This document shows positions 1-6,120 of a stretch of DNA of 6,449 nt, piece after piece. A model generated the notes under the pieces. It was given only the letters and a program-made list of their open reading frames with translations. It was not told the DNA's origin and did not search any database. The stretch covers positions 1 to 6,449 of the forward strand of contig JAOAJQ010000075.1 in assembly GCA_026414125.1 (NCBI GenBank). Direction: 5' to 3'. The number at the start of each line of letters is the position of its first letter. Position 1 is the first letter of the stretch. The position numbers were made by a program, and so were the translations under genes. Source of the stretch: Thermoproteota archaeon (GTDB lineage: Archaea; Thermoproteota; EX4484-205; JAAOZP01).

Positions 1-708
1 CATACATGCTTCCCAAGGCCTGTGGGAGACTTCTATGCGTTGTTCGGGGGTGTCGAAATCCCCTGGCAATCCAGACCTGTTGTTTATAATGATTTCAGGT
101 TGGAGACTGCGAACCATCGCGTTAAGTTGTTCGGATCCCCATGCATCCGGGCTGTGAGGCCACCCGCCGTCGTACCAAAGTATGTCTATCTTTCCATAAT
201 TAGTCAGAAGCTCTCTAACTTGGGCGTGAACATAGTTCCGAAACTCTTTCCAGCCCTCAGGATTCTTCTCAGGCCCATCCCAATACGCTGGCCAACGCCA
301 GTCTAGCAAAGAATAGTAGAAGCCGATGCGCATACCTGCTTTCCGACAGGCTTCAACATACTCTGCAACGAAATCCCTTCTCGCAGCTGTCTTGACAGAT
401 GTGAAGTCGGAGACGCTGCTATCCCACAGGCAGAAGCCATCGTGATGTCTCGTGGTTAAAACCATGTATCTAGCTCCAGCCTGCTTAGCAAGCTCAACCC
501 ATTTGTCCGCGTCAAACCTTTTAGGGTTAAACTTTTGAGCTAGGCGAGCATATTCGTTCTTGGGTATGCGTTCACAGTACATGACCCATTCTCCACGGGC
601 TGGAATAGCGTAGAGCCCCCAGTGGATAAACATGCCGAATCTTGCTTCAACCCACCAGGACATTCGCTTTTCAACCGTACTCTTCTCCTCCTGAATCGAG
701 CTAGACAT
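1..708 (-). CDS. Alpha-L-fucosidase, GH29 family (partial, C-terminus beyond left edge)
   Basis: Retaining glycoside hydrolase that removes terminal alpha-linked L-fucose from oligosaccharides. The visible 236 residues cover most of the GH29 (beta/alpha)8 catalytic barrel. Motifs in order: RFGMFIHWG (23-31), GEW (39-41), the substrate-binding TTRHHDGFCLWD (85-96), and KIDILWYDGGWP (173-184), where Asp180 aligns with the nucleophile (Asp224 of the Thermotoga maritima enzyme). FDTPEQ (218-223) follows, with Glu222 42 residues after the nucleophile, the same spacing as the Thermotoga acid/base Glu266, and then PWEACM (231-236) at the edge. No signal peptide is visible, so the enzyme is probably cytoplasmic and acts on imported oligosaccharides. 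An in-frame ATG at 735 exists, but a TATA-like box covers 733-740, so the ATG at 708 is preferred as a leaderless start. It is transcribed divergently from the sugar kinase. The gene is cut by the window, not visibly broken. The family call is firm; exact linkage specificity is unknown. Confidence 0.93.
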   Translation of the reverse strand, partial: MSSSIQEEKSTVEKRMSWWVEARFGMFIHWGLYAIPARGEWVMYCERIPKNEYARLAQKFNPKRFDADKWVELAKQAGARYMVLTTRHHDGFCLWDSSVSDFTSVKTAARRDFVAEYVEACRKAGMRIGFYYSLLDWRWPAYWDGPEKNPEGWKEFRNYVHAQVRELLTNYGKIDILWYDGGWPHSPDAWGSEQLNAMVRSLQPEIIINNRSGLPGDFDTPEQRIEVSHRPWEACM

Positions 709-732
709 TTCGACACTGTCACTTAATGCTAT

Positions 733-740
733 CATTTAAG
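733..740 (-). promoter_or_regulatory. TATA-like box for the fucosidase gene
   Basis: Read on the minus strand the site is CTTAAATG, preceded by the purine-rich AAAGG that could serve as a BRE. Its centre lies about 28 nt upstream of the ATG at 708, the distance expected for an archaeal leaderless transcript. This placement argues against the alternative ATG at 735, which lies inside the box. Confidence 0.5.
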
Positions 741-805
741 CCTTTGCCAATCCTTTGTTTCAAGAATCAAACTGTAATTTCTGCGCCTTAGACCTAAAGG
801 AAAAA

Positions 806-813
806 TATTATAA
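806..813 (+). promoter_or_regulatory. TATA-like box for the sugar kinase gene
   Basis: TATTATAA sits about 31 nt upstream of the ATG at 841 and is preceded by AAAGGAAAAA, a plausible BRE. Transcription would start a few bases before the ATG, giving a very short leader without a clear Shine-Dalgarno. With the fucosidase box on the other strand it makes 709-840 a divergent promoter region. Confidence 0.5.
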
Positions 814-840
814 CTTCTTGTTAATCAAGAATGATCTGAA

Positions 841-1803
841 ATGGATGTTCTAACTATCGGCGAGGTGCTTGTTGAGTTCGTAAGGAAGGGAAAGGATATT
901 CCCCACTGTGAGACTGGTGAATATGCCGGCCCGTTTCCAAGCGGTGCACCCGCGATCTTCGCAGATGCTGCCTCTAGGCTCGGCTTGAAAACAGCCATAA
1001 TCGGTGCTGTTGGAAATGATGATTTCGGGAGTCTTTTAAAGAAAAGGCTGGCTACTGATAATGTTGACATTACACACGTGTTTACTCGTGAAGAATACAC
1101 TACCGGAATAGCCTTCGTAACATACTTCTCTGACGGTAGTAGGAGGTTCGTGTTTAATCTAAAGCATTCCGCAGCTGCTAGAATAAATCCAGAGGATGTG
1201 GATGAGGATTTTGTGAAAATGTTTAAGGTTCTACACATCATGGGTTCCACACTCTCCATGGGAGAGAAAATAAGGGAATCATGCTATAGGGCTGTTGAAA
1301 TAGCGAATAGAGCAGGCATGATCATTACTTATGATCCAAACCTTAGGGCTGAGCTAATTGAGCCCCAGATGATAAGTAGAATATCTAAGAAAGTTTTGGA
1401 GGTTGCTGAGATCGTGATGCCTTCCAAGGCTGAGTTGTTTGATCTTACTGGAAAGAGGAATCTGGAGGATGCTTCAAAAGAAATATTCAAGTATGGGGTT
1501 AAACTTTTGATAGTTAAAATCGGTGAAAAAGGCTCCATAGGTATAAGCAGGCAGGAGACTGTTTTCGAGCCTGCCTATATTGTTCCCGAGATCGACCCCA
1601 CAGGTGCCGGAGATGCTTTCGACGCTGCAACAGTATACGGCTACTTAAAGAATTGGAGGCTAAGAGAGATTCTCGAATTTGCCAATGCTGCTGGTGCTCT
1701 TAAAGTGACTAAAATGGGTCCAATGGCTGTTCATGAAGGTCTTTCAGAGATAGAGCATTTAATAAAAACAGGTAGGAAAAAAGAGGTTGAAAACATTTAT
1801 TAG
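841..1803 (+). CDS. PfkB/ribokinase-family sugar kinase
   Basis: ATP-dependent kinase that phosphorylates a sugar or keto-sugar acid hydroxyl, in the cytoplasm. At 320 residues it has the usual family length. Visible motifs are the N-terminal strand VLTIGEVLVEF (3-13), the substrate-side PSGAPAIFADAASRLG (33-48, the PfkB GG-type signature), GNDDFG (58-63), YDPNLRAEL (164-172), PSKAE (194-198), VKIGEKGS (225-232), and the second PfkB signature DPTGAGDAF (252-260) with catalytic base Asp258 and the anion hole GAGD. The DPNLR motif is found in both fructokinase-like and 2-keto-3-deoxygluconate kinase-like members, so the substrate cannot be read from the sequence. The divergent fucosidase and nearby fucose-isomerase homologue make L-fuculose or a related ketose a reasonable candidate; 2-keto-3-deoxy sugar acids are the main alternative. 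The ATG at 841 is supported by the upstream TATA box. Confidence 0.92.
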   Translation: MDVLTIGEVLVEFVRKGKDIPHCETGEYAGPFPSGAPAIFADAASRLGLKTAIIGAVGNDDFGSLLKKRLATDNVDITHVFTREEYTTGIAFVTYFSDGSRRFVFNLKHSAAARINPEDVDEDFVKMFKVLHIMGSTLSMGEKIRESCYRAVEIANRAGMIITYDPNLRAELIEPQMISRISKKVLEVAEIVMPSKAELFDLTGKRNLEDASKEIFKYGVKLLIVKIGEKGSIGISRQETVFEPAYIVPEIDPTGAGDAFDAATVYGYLKNWRLREILEFANAAGALKVTKMGPMAVHEGLSEIEHLIKTGRKKEVENIY

Positions 1804-1817
1804 AATCAAGGATTACT

Positions 1818-1831
1818 GGTTTTTCGAAACC
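1818..1831 (+). repeat. Small perfect hairpin with TTCG loop after the kinase
   Basis: GGTTT pairs with AAACC around a four-base TTCG loop, starting 14 nt after the kinase stop codon. In RNA this is a UUCG tetraloop on a 5-bp stem. It could protect or define the 3' end of the kinase mRNA, but a 5-bp stem can also arise by chance. Confidence 0.4.
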
Positions 1832-1834
1832 TTT

Positions 1835-1857
1835 CGCTTAAACACTCTTTTTAAGCG
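1835..1857 (+). repeat. 8-bp inverted repeat between kinase and MBL genes
   Basis: CGCTTAAA and TTTAAGCG form a perfect 8-bp inverted repeat around a 7-base loop containing a T-rich stretch. It lies three bases after the TTCG hairpin and about 60 bp upstream of the MBL start. It could be part of a transcription terminator for the kinase or a dyad operator for the next gene; the sequence does not decide between these. Confidence 0.45.
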
Positions 1858-1888
1858 CGCCTATTCTCTCACGGTAGCACGCAGTATA

Positions 1889-1897
1889 TTTTTAAAC
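1889..1897 (+). promoter_or_regulatory. TATA-like box for the MBL-fold hydrolase gene
   Basis: TTTTTAAAC is centred about 27 nt upstream of the ATG at 1920. The gap to the start leaves no room for a leader, and no Shine-Dalgarno is seen, so a leaderless transcript is likely. It implies the gene can be transcribed independently of the kinase. Confidence 0.5.
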
Positions 1898-1919
1898 AAA
1901 GTTCTCTCTGTCTTTCGAG

Positions 1920-2567
1920 ATGATAATTAGGAGGATTATAGTCGGCCGGTTGCAAACCAACTGTTACCTTCTAATTTGCCCGGAGACGCGGCAAGCCCTT
2001 GTAATAGATCCTGGGTTTGTCGATGAGAATGAGGGTAAGACCATTACGAGTGAAGCAGAGAAGCATGGTGCAAAAATCAAGTATATTATAAACACGCATT
2101 GGCATCCAGATCATACTGCTGGGGATGAATGGTTAAAAAGAGAAACTGGCGCGTTAGTCTTAATTCATGAGGACGATGCTCGCATGCTGATTAACACACG
2201 GGGAGTCGAGGAAATATTCGGCATTCAGGTTAAACCTATTATGCCTGACGCAACTTTAACTGACGGGAGTGTGATATTTTTCGGGAAGACTCGGCTTAGG
2301 GTTATGCATACACCTGGCCATACTGTAGGAAGCATATCGCTGCTCGACCAGCTTGCTGTCTTCACGGGAGATACTCTTTTTGCAGGTTCTGTTGGAAGAA
2401 CTGACCTACCCGGCGGCTCATTTGAAAAACTTATGAACTCCATCTGGAGGAGGCTTATGATTCTATCTGGTGAGACCAAAATATATCCGGGTCATGGTCC
2501 ATCTTCAACAATCGCGAGGGAGAAGAAAACAAATCCGTTTCTAACAGTAATGCATCGAGGTCTTTGA
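1920..2567 (+). CDS. Metallo-beta-lactamase-fold hydrolase, glyoxalase II-like (YcbL/GloB type)
   Basis: Cytoplasmic binuclear metal hydrolase of the glyoxalase II-like branch of the MBL superfamily, 215 residues and single-domain. All metal-binding motifs are present: THWHPDH with His60, His62, Asp64 and His65; HTPGH with His134; GD with Asp151; and the PGHG motif with His192. GRTDLPGG (159-166) and the terminal TIAREKKTNPFL (197-208) are typical of short YcbL-type proteins that lack the extra C-terminal domain of classical GloB. Family members cleave S-lactoyl thioesters or other thioesters; glutathione is generally absent from archaea such as this one appears to be, so the natural thiol or ester is unknown. 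A link to by-products of fucose breakdown (lactaldehyde, methylglyoxal) is only inference. It has its own TATA-like box and ends 26 bp from the convergent M55 gene. Confidence 0.92.
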   Translation: MIIRRIIVGRLQTNCYLLICPETRQALVIDPGFVDENEGKTITSEAEKHGAKIKYIINTHWHPDHTAGDEWLKRETGALVLIHEDDARMLINTRGVEEIFGIQVKPIMPDATLTDGSVIFFGKTRLRVMHTPGHTVGSISLLDQLAVFTGDTLFAGSVGRTDLPGGSFEKLMNSIWRRLMILSGETKIYPGHGPSSTIAREKKTNPFLTVMHRGL

Positions 2568-2593
2568 ATATGAAAGGTTTTCTCCCTGTATGG

Positions 2594-3388
2594 CTACATC
2601 CACCATCTTTTAAGTGCTTCAAGCAGATCGTTCTCCTCGATCTTTATTGTTCTGGTATCAATTCTTTTCACACCTGGTCTTCTAGATAGCATTTCGGCAG
2701 AACTCTTGCTTTCCTCCGTAAACTCGACTACTAGCTCAACCGGCTTTTTCACTTTATAAGGCAGTATGTTTTTTGCCTTTACAAGAGCATTCTTAGCTCC
2801 TTCTTTAATCATTATCCTTGCTTTTGCCGGCGTTACGCTTACTGCCGCCCCATGACTCAATCCTTCCTTTACAGCCACTGTTTCCAACCCTGGTGCTAGT
2901 GACTCTGCCTCTAGGCATGCAGCTTTATCTCCTGTGACTAAAACCAGTGGGACATCAAAATACCCCGCTACTGCAGCAACTATCGCTATCTCGCCAGCTT
3001 TAACCCCGTTTATCCAAACGTTTTGAATAGCAGTGTGGCTCTCCGTGTGACTCAAGTGTGCATTCTCAACACCAGCCATGGCATGCTGCCCGATTATGAA
3101 AGCTGCCTCAAAACCCCTCTCCAAGCCCCATGGTAGCAGGAGGGGCCTGCCTGAAAGAAGCCTCACCTCCGGGTTTAACTCCTCTATGTTAACTCCACCC
3201 CACCCGTGGCCGTCGACCACAAGTATCTCTCTTGCTCCCTGTTCCAACGCGCCCTCGACAGCAGCATTCACCTCCTGAGTCAAGAGTTTTCTAGACAGAT
3301 CATACCATCTGCCCTTGGGGTTTGTATGCTCGTCGAAGCTGAAAACTCCTGCAACTCCTTCAAGATCCGTCATAATCCATACCCTCAT
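2594..3388 (-). CDS. M55 family D-aminopeptidase (DppA-like)
   Basis: Zinc-dependent aminopeptidase of family M55, whose model is Bacillus subtilis DppA, which removes N-terminal D-amino acids such as D-Ala and forms a self-compartmentalising decamer. The product from the ATG at 3388 is 264 residues, close to DppA. The expected metal ligands are visible: Asp8 and Glu10 in MTDLEG, His61 in VDGHG, His102 in GQHA and Glu133 in AGE. His114 in HLSHT matches the proposed catalytic His115 of DppA. An in-frame GTG at 3400 would add four residues, but the ATG puts the DxE pair at residues 8 and 10 exactly as in DppA, and GGTGA lies 8 nt upstream of it. No signal peptide is seen, so it is cytoplasmic. 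It is convergent with the MBL gene and downstream of the esterase. Its partner substrate here is unknown; cell-wall-derived or D-residue peptides are typical. Confidence 0.92.
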   Translation of the reverse strand: MRVWIMTDLEGVAGVFSFDEHTNPKGRWYDLSRKLLTQEVNAAVEGALEQGAREILVVDGHGWGGVNIEELNPEVRLLSGRPLLLPWGLERGFEAAFIIGQHAMAGVENAHLSHTESHTAIQNVWINGVKAGEIAIVAAVAGYFDVPLVLVTGDKAACLEAESLAPGLETVAVKEGLSHGAAVSVTPAKARIMIKEGAKNALVKAKNILPYKVKKPVELVVEFTEESKSSAEMLSRRPGVKRIDTRTIKIEENDLLEALKRWWM

Positions 3389-3396
3389 ACCGTCAT

Positions 3397-3401
3397 TCAC
3401 C
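3397..3401 (-). promoter_or_regulatory. Shine-Dalgarno-like GGTGA upstream of the M55 gene
   Basis: On the minus strand GGTGA, complementary to the conserved CACCTCC tail of archaeal 16S rRNA, is followed by 8 nt and then the ATG at 3388. The alternative GTG start at 3400 is part of this site, which favours the ATG. Confidence 0.5.
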
Positions 3402-3423
3402 GGTTAATAATAGTTGGACAAAG

Positions 3424-3435
3424 TAATTAATTTTT
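3424..3435 (-). promoter_or_regulatory. Possible TATA-like box for the M55 gene
   Basis: AAAAATTAATTA on the minus strand would place transcription start near 3402, giving a leader of about 14 nt that includes GGTGA. A second AT-rich element at 3404-3412 is closer to the start than usual. The choice between them is uncertain. Confidence 0.35.
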
Positions 3436-3461
3436 GTCAAGATTCTAAAAGCGTGTCTTTG

Positions 3462-3488
3462 CCTGTTGAAAGCGGCGGCTTGCGCAGG
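3462..3488 (-). repeat. Interrupted hairpin after the alpha/beta hydrolase gene
   Basis: CCTG (3462-3465) pairs with CAGG (3485-3488), and inside this AAGC (3470-3473) pairs with GCTT (3478-3481) around GGCG. The structure begins 8 nt after the hydrolase stop on its own strand. It could mark the mRNA 3' end, but the stems are short and no T-tract follows immediately. Confidence 0.25.
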
Positions 3489-3495
3489 GTCAGGT

Positions 3496-4533
3496 TTAAC
3501 TTAACCATTTAACCATGAATTCGTAAGCTTTTCTTCCACTTATCTCATGCCTCCCCTCGAAGAAGTCTGCGTCAAGCCTATCTTCAGCATTCAGCAAGGC
3601 ATAGGCTCTCCTCACTTGCTCATAAGCATACTTCGTAGCTTCAATCGGAAATATCGGGTCTTTAGAACCGTTTTCCACCAAAAGTGGTCTCGGTGCGATC
3701 AGTGCAGCTATATCATGCATCTCGCCGTATCTAAGCATTCCAGGCACATAGTTGTCTATACAATGGTCAACCGCCAGTATGCTATTTCTGAAAGTGTTAA
3801 GGTAACCGCTTATGACTACTACTCTAACCCTTTCATCTAGTGCTGCTGTGAAAAGCGTCGTGGCTCCGCCTCCAGATATTCCCATCATGCCTATTCTTGA
3901 ATGATCAATATCTTTCCTTGTGAAAGCATAGTCTATTACTCTCATAGCGTCCCATACCCTTCTACCCATAGCCGTAGTCCCCATCATTAACGCCCATAGG
4001 GAAAGCATTTTGCATGAGCTCTGCTCACTCCCCTTAGCGATGTCTTCCTTGGTTCTACGCTCTCCAAACCCGCTTTGCTCCGGAACTATTACGATCAGTC
4101 GTCGTCTAACCAGTTCCAGCGCGAAATCCTTCTGGTATCCTCTGGATAAAGGATTTACACGGTCGGTTCCATCCTCCCAAATGCCGACTAGGTCATCCTT
4201 ACCGTAGCCATGTCCATGCATAGCCACTGCAGCAGGGAGTGGTCCTTCACACTCATCTGGAACAAGTACGTATACCGGTATTAGGGTGCAGGGGTCGCTT
4301 CTCAAAATTACTTTTTCTCTAAAGTATCCCGGATAATGCTTCCTATCTACCGTTTTCGGCGAAATCTCTGAATATTCAAAGAAATCGAGCCCGATAAGTT
4401 CTCTAAGCTTCCTTCTAAAACCTAGGCGCCAAGACTCCAATTCAGAAAGATCTTTAGCATTAAAGGAGAAAGCCCTCTTTCCTTTTTCATATTTTTCTAA
4501 AAATATTTTTAAAGGATCGTAATCAGTCTCCAT
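3496..4533 (-). CDS. Alpha/beta hydrolase, acetyl-esterase/dienelactone-hydrolase type
   Basis: Serine hydrolase of 345 residues with the alpha/beta-hydrolase fold, probably a carbohydrate or small-ester esterase. The oxyanion-side motif AMHGHGYGK is at 104-112. The nucleophile elbow GISGGG is at 218-223 with Ser220, the acid is Asp292 in GSKDPIFP, and the base is His329 in EGRHEISGRKAYEF. The stretch RRVWDAMRVIDY (191-202) before the elbow and the N-terminal helical extension of about 75 residues resemble the PF12715-like acetyl xylan esterase relatives. No signal peptide is seen, so it is likely intracellular. A GTG at 4548 would add five residues, but a TATA-like box centred 26 nt before the ATG at 4533 puts that GTG upstream of transcription start, so the ATG is chosen. 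It follows the fucose isomerase homologue by 61 bp in the same direction. De-O-acetylation of imported glycans is a plausible role; the true substrate is unknown. Confidence 0.9.
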   Translation of the reverse strand: METDYDPLKIFLEKYEKGKRAFSFNAKDLSELESWRLGFRRKLRELIGLDFFEYSEISPKTVDRKHYPGYFREKVILRSDPCTLIPVYVLVPDECEGPLPAAVAMHGHGYGKDDLVGIWEDGTDRVNPLSRGYQKDFALELVRRRLIVIVPEQSGFGERRTKEDIAKGSEQSSCKMLSLWALMMGTTAMGRRVWDAMRVIDYAFTRKDIDHSRIGMMGISGGGATTLFTAALDERVRVVVISGYLNTFRNSILAVDHCIDNYVPGMLRYGEMHDIAALIAPRPLLVENGSKDPIFPIEATKYAYEQVRRAYALLNAEDRLDADFFEGRHEISGRKAYEFMVKWLS

Positions 4534-4554
4534 AAGCCTAGATGTCACCAGCTT

Positions 4555-4563
4555 GTTTATAAA
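4555..4563 (-). promoter_or_regulatory. TATA-like box for the alpha/beta hydrolase gene
   Basis: TTTATAAAC on the minus strand is a near-consensus archaeal TATA box centred 26 nt before the ATG at 4533. It predicts a leaderless mRNA and decides against the GTG start at 4548. Confidence 0.6.
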
Positions 4564-4594
4564 AATATTGGGGGAAGAAAGACCTGAATATTGT

Positions 4595-6082
4595 CTACTT
4601 AAGAATATCCCAAATAGGCCTAGAATACTTTTCCTCCCCTAGGATTATTGGTGTTACGCCAGTTATTTCGCAGAAGTACTTCAATTCTTGAACATGATCT
4701 CCAGCTACGGCATGAATATGGTTGGCCGGGAACATTTCTACGAATTCTTCATAAGAGCATTTCAACTTGGCATGTACATGTGGCCACGTGGGGTCGGTCT
4801 CCATGTTTATCCTCCGCCTCGTTTCCTCATCAAGCTCTATGCTTTCCCCTTTAACTATGATCATGTAAATCTTGTCGTTGAATATGGCTAGTCTTGCAAA
4901 GGTTAATTCTCCTGGGCTGGCATCGAAAGAAACAGAGGCTCCTCCTGCCTTAAAATAGAGTTCTAAAGCTGGGTATAACGTAACCTTCTTCAGATTGTCT
5001 TTCGGGTTGAAGCTTCTTGAAGCATACCAGCTTGCATGATTACCGGAGTTGCAGAAATCCCATATGCCTAAGTCAGGATGGTAGAGCCGTACATCCATGA
5101 AGAGGACAGGCAAACCGCCGCTGATATACTTCAGTATTTGCATCGTTAATGCTGCGAAAGAATCCGCCTCAGTAGCACAGATAATTGGCTCCTTCAACCC
5201 ATTCCAATCATACGGGTCGTTAAGCAGCATCTCGGCAACATCAGGTATCACCACGTGTTCTGAAAGCTCTCTTTGACCCTTTATACCGCAGAAGTCGAAT
5301 CCCATCTCCTCGTTAATCTTCCTGACTGCAAGGTACATTCTTATCTGCTTTCCAAGTGTTTCTCTCGTAAGCATTTTTCCATCATACTTTATTTCTCCCA
5401 TCATCTCCTCCATCCATCTTAAGCCTTTCTCAACCTCCTGATCATCTATCTCCCTCATTTTCTCTACTAGGAGTAGCTGGTCAACTTGGCTCACAGTAGT
5501 TCCAAAGTACCTCTGTATCGGGATTAGGTGGAAATAGCCTGTCTCCATTCCCATCGAATGCCCGCCATACATACCGTAAACCTCGTTCCTAATGTTTGTT
5601 GCAGCTATTGCCGCCATAACCCATTTCTTAACCTTCTCCTTCACTTCAGGATCTTCAGGATCTCCGATAATCCTGTGCGTCCTGAAACCAGCCTGCCTCA
5701 GAGCACCGTCTGTTGCGAGCAGGCCAACGTTTCCTGGGTACTTGCCCTCGTTGTTCGAAAGGTTGAGTATAGGCTTATCTTTCCCTAAGCTGTTAACGAA
5801 AGGCCAAACCAGATAGGGGAAGTCCCAGACGTTGTAGACGAGTATGACTTGTCTAACTCCCTTTCTTAGAAATTCCTCTCCAACTCTTCTAGCAGAGTTT
5901 ATGGAATTTATGAGTTCCGACGAAACTACTGTGTCAGGGGAACCACCGTCTGAAAACTTTATTGAATCCCTAATGAACCTAGCCCAGTTTTCAACAACCC
6001 TGTAACATTTCTCATAATAGTTCGGATAAACGTGTTTTCTCTCGTCGAGAAGCATTGTCAAACCTATTTTAGTGCTCTTCAA
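4595..6082 (-). CDS. L-fucose isomerase-family protein (compact)
   Basis: Predicted metal-dependent aldose-ketose isomerase of the FucI/AraA superfamily, converting L-fucose to L-fuculose, D-arabinose to D-ribulose, or a similar pair. Residues that match Escherichia coli FucI are clear: YGGHSMGM (172-179, FucI GGVSMGI), GIKGQR (266-271), DWNGLKEP (292-299), ATEADS (303-308) with Glu305 for Glu337, FMDVRLY (328-334) with Asp330 for Asp361, DPTWP (430-434), and ANHIH (453-457) with His455 for His528. All three Mn-binding residues are thus kept. At 495 residues it is about 100 shorter than E. coli FucI, lacking much of its middle insertions and C-terminal tail, and the N-terminal substrate region differs, so substrate is uncertain. 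The start is a TTG at 6082; no in-frame ATG or GTG precedes it before a stop, and the next ATG (6055) would remove the first beta strand. It is cytoplasmic and likely works with the kinase. Confidence 0.88.
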   Translation of the reverse strand: MKSTKIGLTMLLDERKHVYPNYYEKCYRVVENWARFIRDSIKFSDGGSPDTVVSSELINSINSARRVGEEFLRKGVRQVILVYNVWDFPYLVWPFVNSLGKDKPILNLSNNEGKYPGNVGLLATDGALRQAGFRTHRIIGDPEDPEVKEKVKKWVMAAIAATNIRNEVYGMYGGHSMGMETGYFHLIPIQRYFGTTVSQVDQLLLVEKMREIDDQEVEKGLRWMEEMMGEIKYDGKMLTRETLGKQIRMYLAVRKINEEMGFDFCGIKGQRELSEHVVIPDVAEMLLNDPYDWNGLKEPIICATEADSFAALTMQILKYISGGLPVLFMDVRLYHPDLGIWDFCNSGNHASWYASRSFNPKDNLKKVTLYPALELYFKAGGASVSFDASPGELTFARLAIFNDKIYMIIVKGESIELDEETRRRINMETDPTWPHVHAKLKCSYEEFVEMFPANHIHAVAGDHVQELKYFCEITGVTPIILGEEKYSRPIWDILK

Positions 6083-6111
6083 TTTACATCGTATGAATTC
6101 ACGCTTTCTGC

Positions 6112-6120
6112 TTTTATTAA
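6112..6120 (-). promoter_or_regulatory. TATA-like box for the fucose isomerase-family gene
   Basis: TTAATAAAA on the minus strand, preceded by AAAAGG, lies about 34 nt upstream of the TTG start at 6082 and 27 nt upstream of an out-of-frame ATG at 6089. Transcription would begin around 6088-6090, giving a leader of several bases. It follows the stop of the upstream sialidase-like gene by about 33 bp. Confidence 0.45.

Noticed and set aside
22..306. Open frame of 94 codons on the plus strand
   Set aside because: It is antisense to the well-supported fucosidase reading frame and has no recognisable motif.
709..735. In-frame ATG at 735 that would extend the fucosidase by nine residues
   Set aside because: The ATG lies inside a TATA-like element, and the ATG at 708 is about 28 nt downstream of its centre, which fits leaderless transcription.
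825..1259. Open frame of 144 codons on the minus strand
   Set aside because: It overlaps the N-terminal half of the PfkB kinase, whose motifs are convincing, and resembles no family.
3389..3400. GTG at 3400 as the start of the M55 peptidase
   Set aside because: The ATG at 3388 aligns the metal-binding DxE pair with DppA residues 8 and 10 and has GGTGA at suitable spacing; the GTG is part of that site.
4534..4548. GTG at 4548 as the start of the alpha/beta hydrolase
   Set aside because: It is only about 11 nt from the centre of a strong TATA box and would lie upstream of the expected transcription start.
5528..5816. Overlapping plus-strand open frames
   Set aside because: They are antisense to the isomerase-family gene and have low-complexity, unfamily-like translations.
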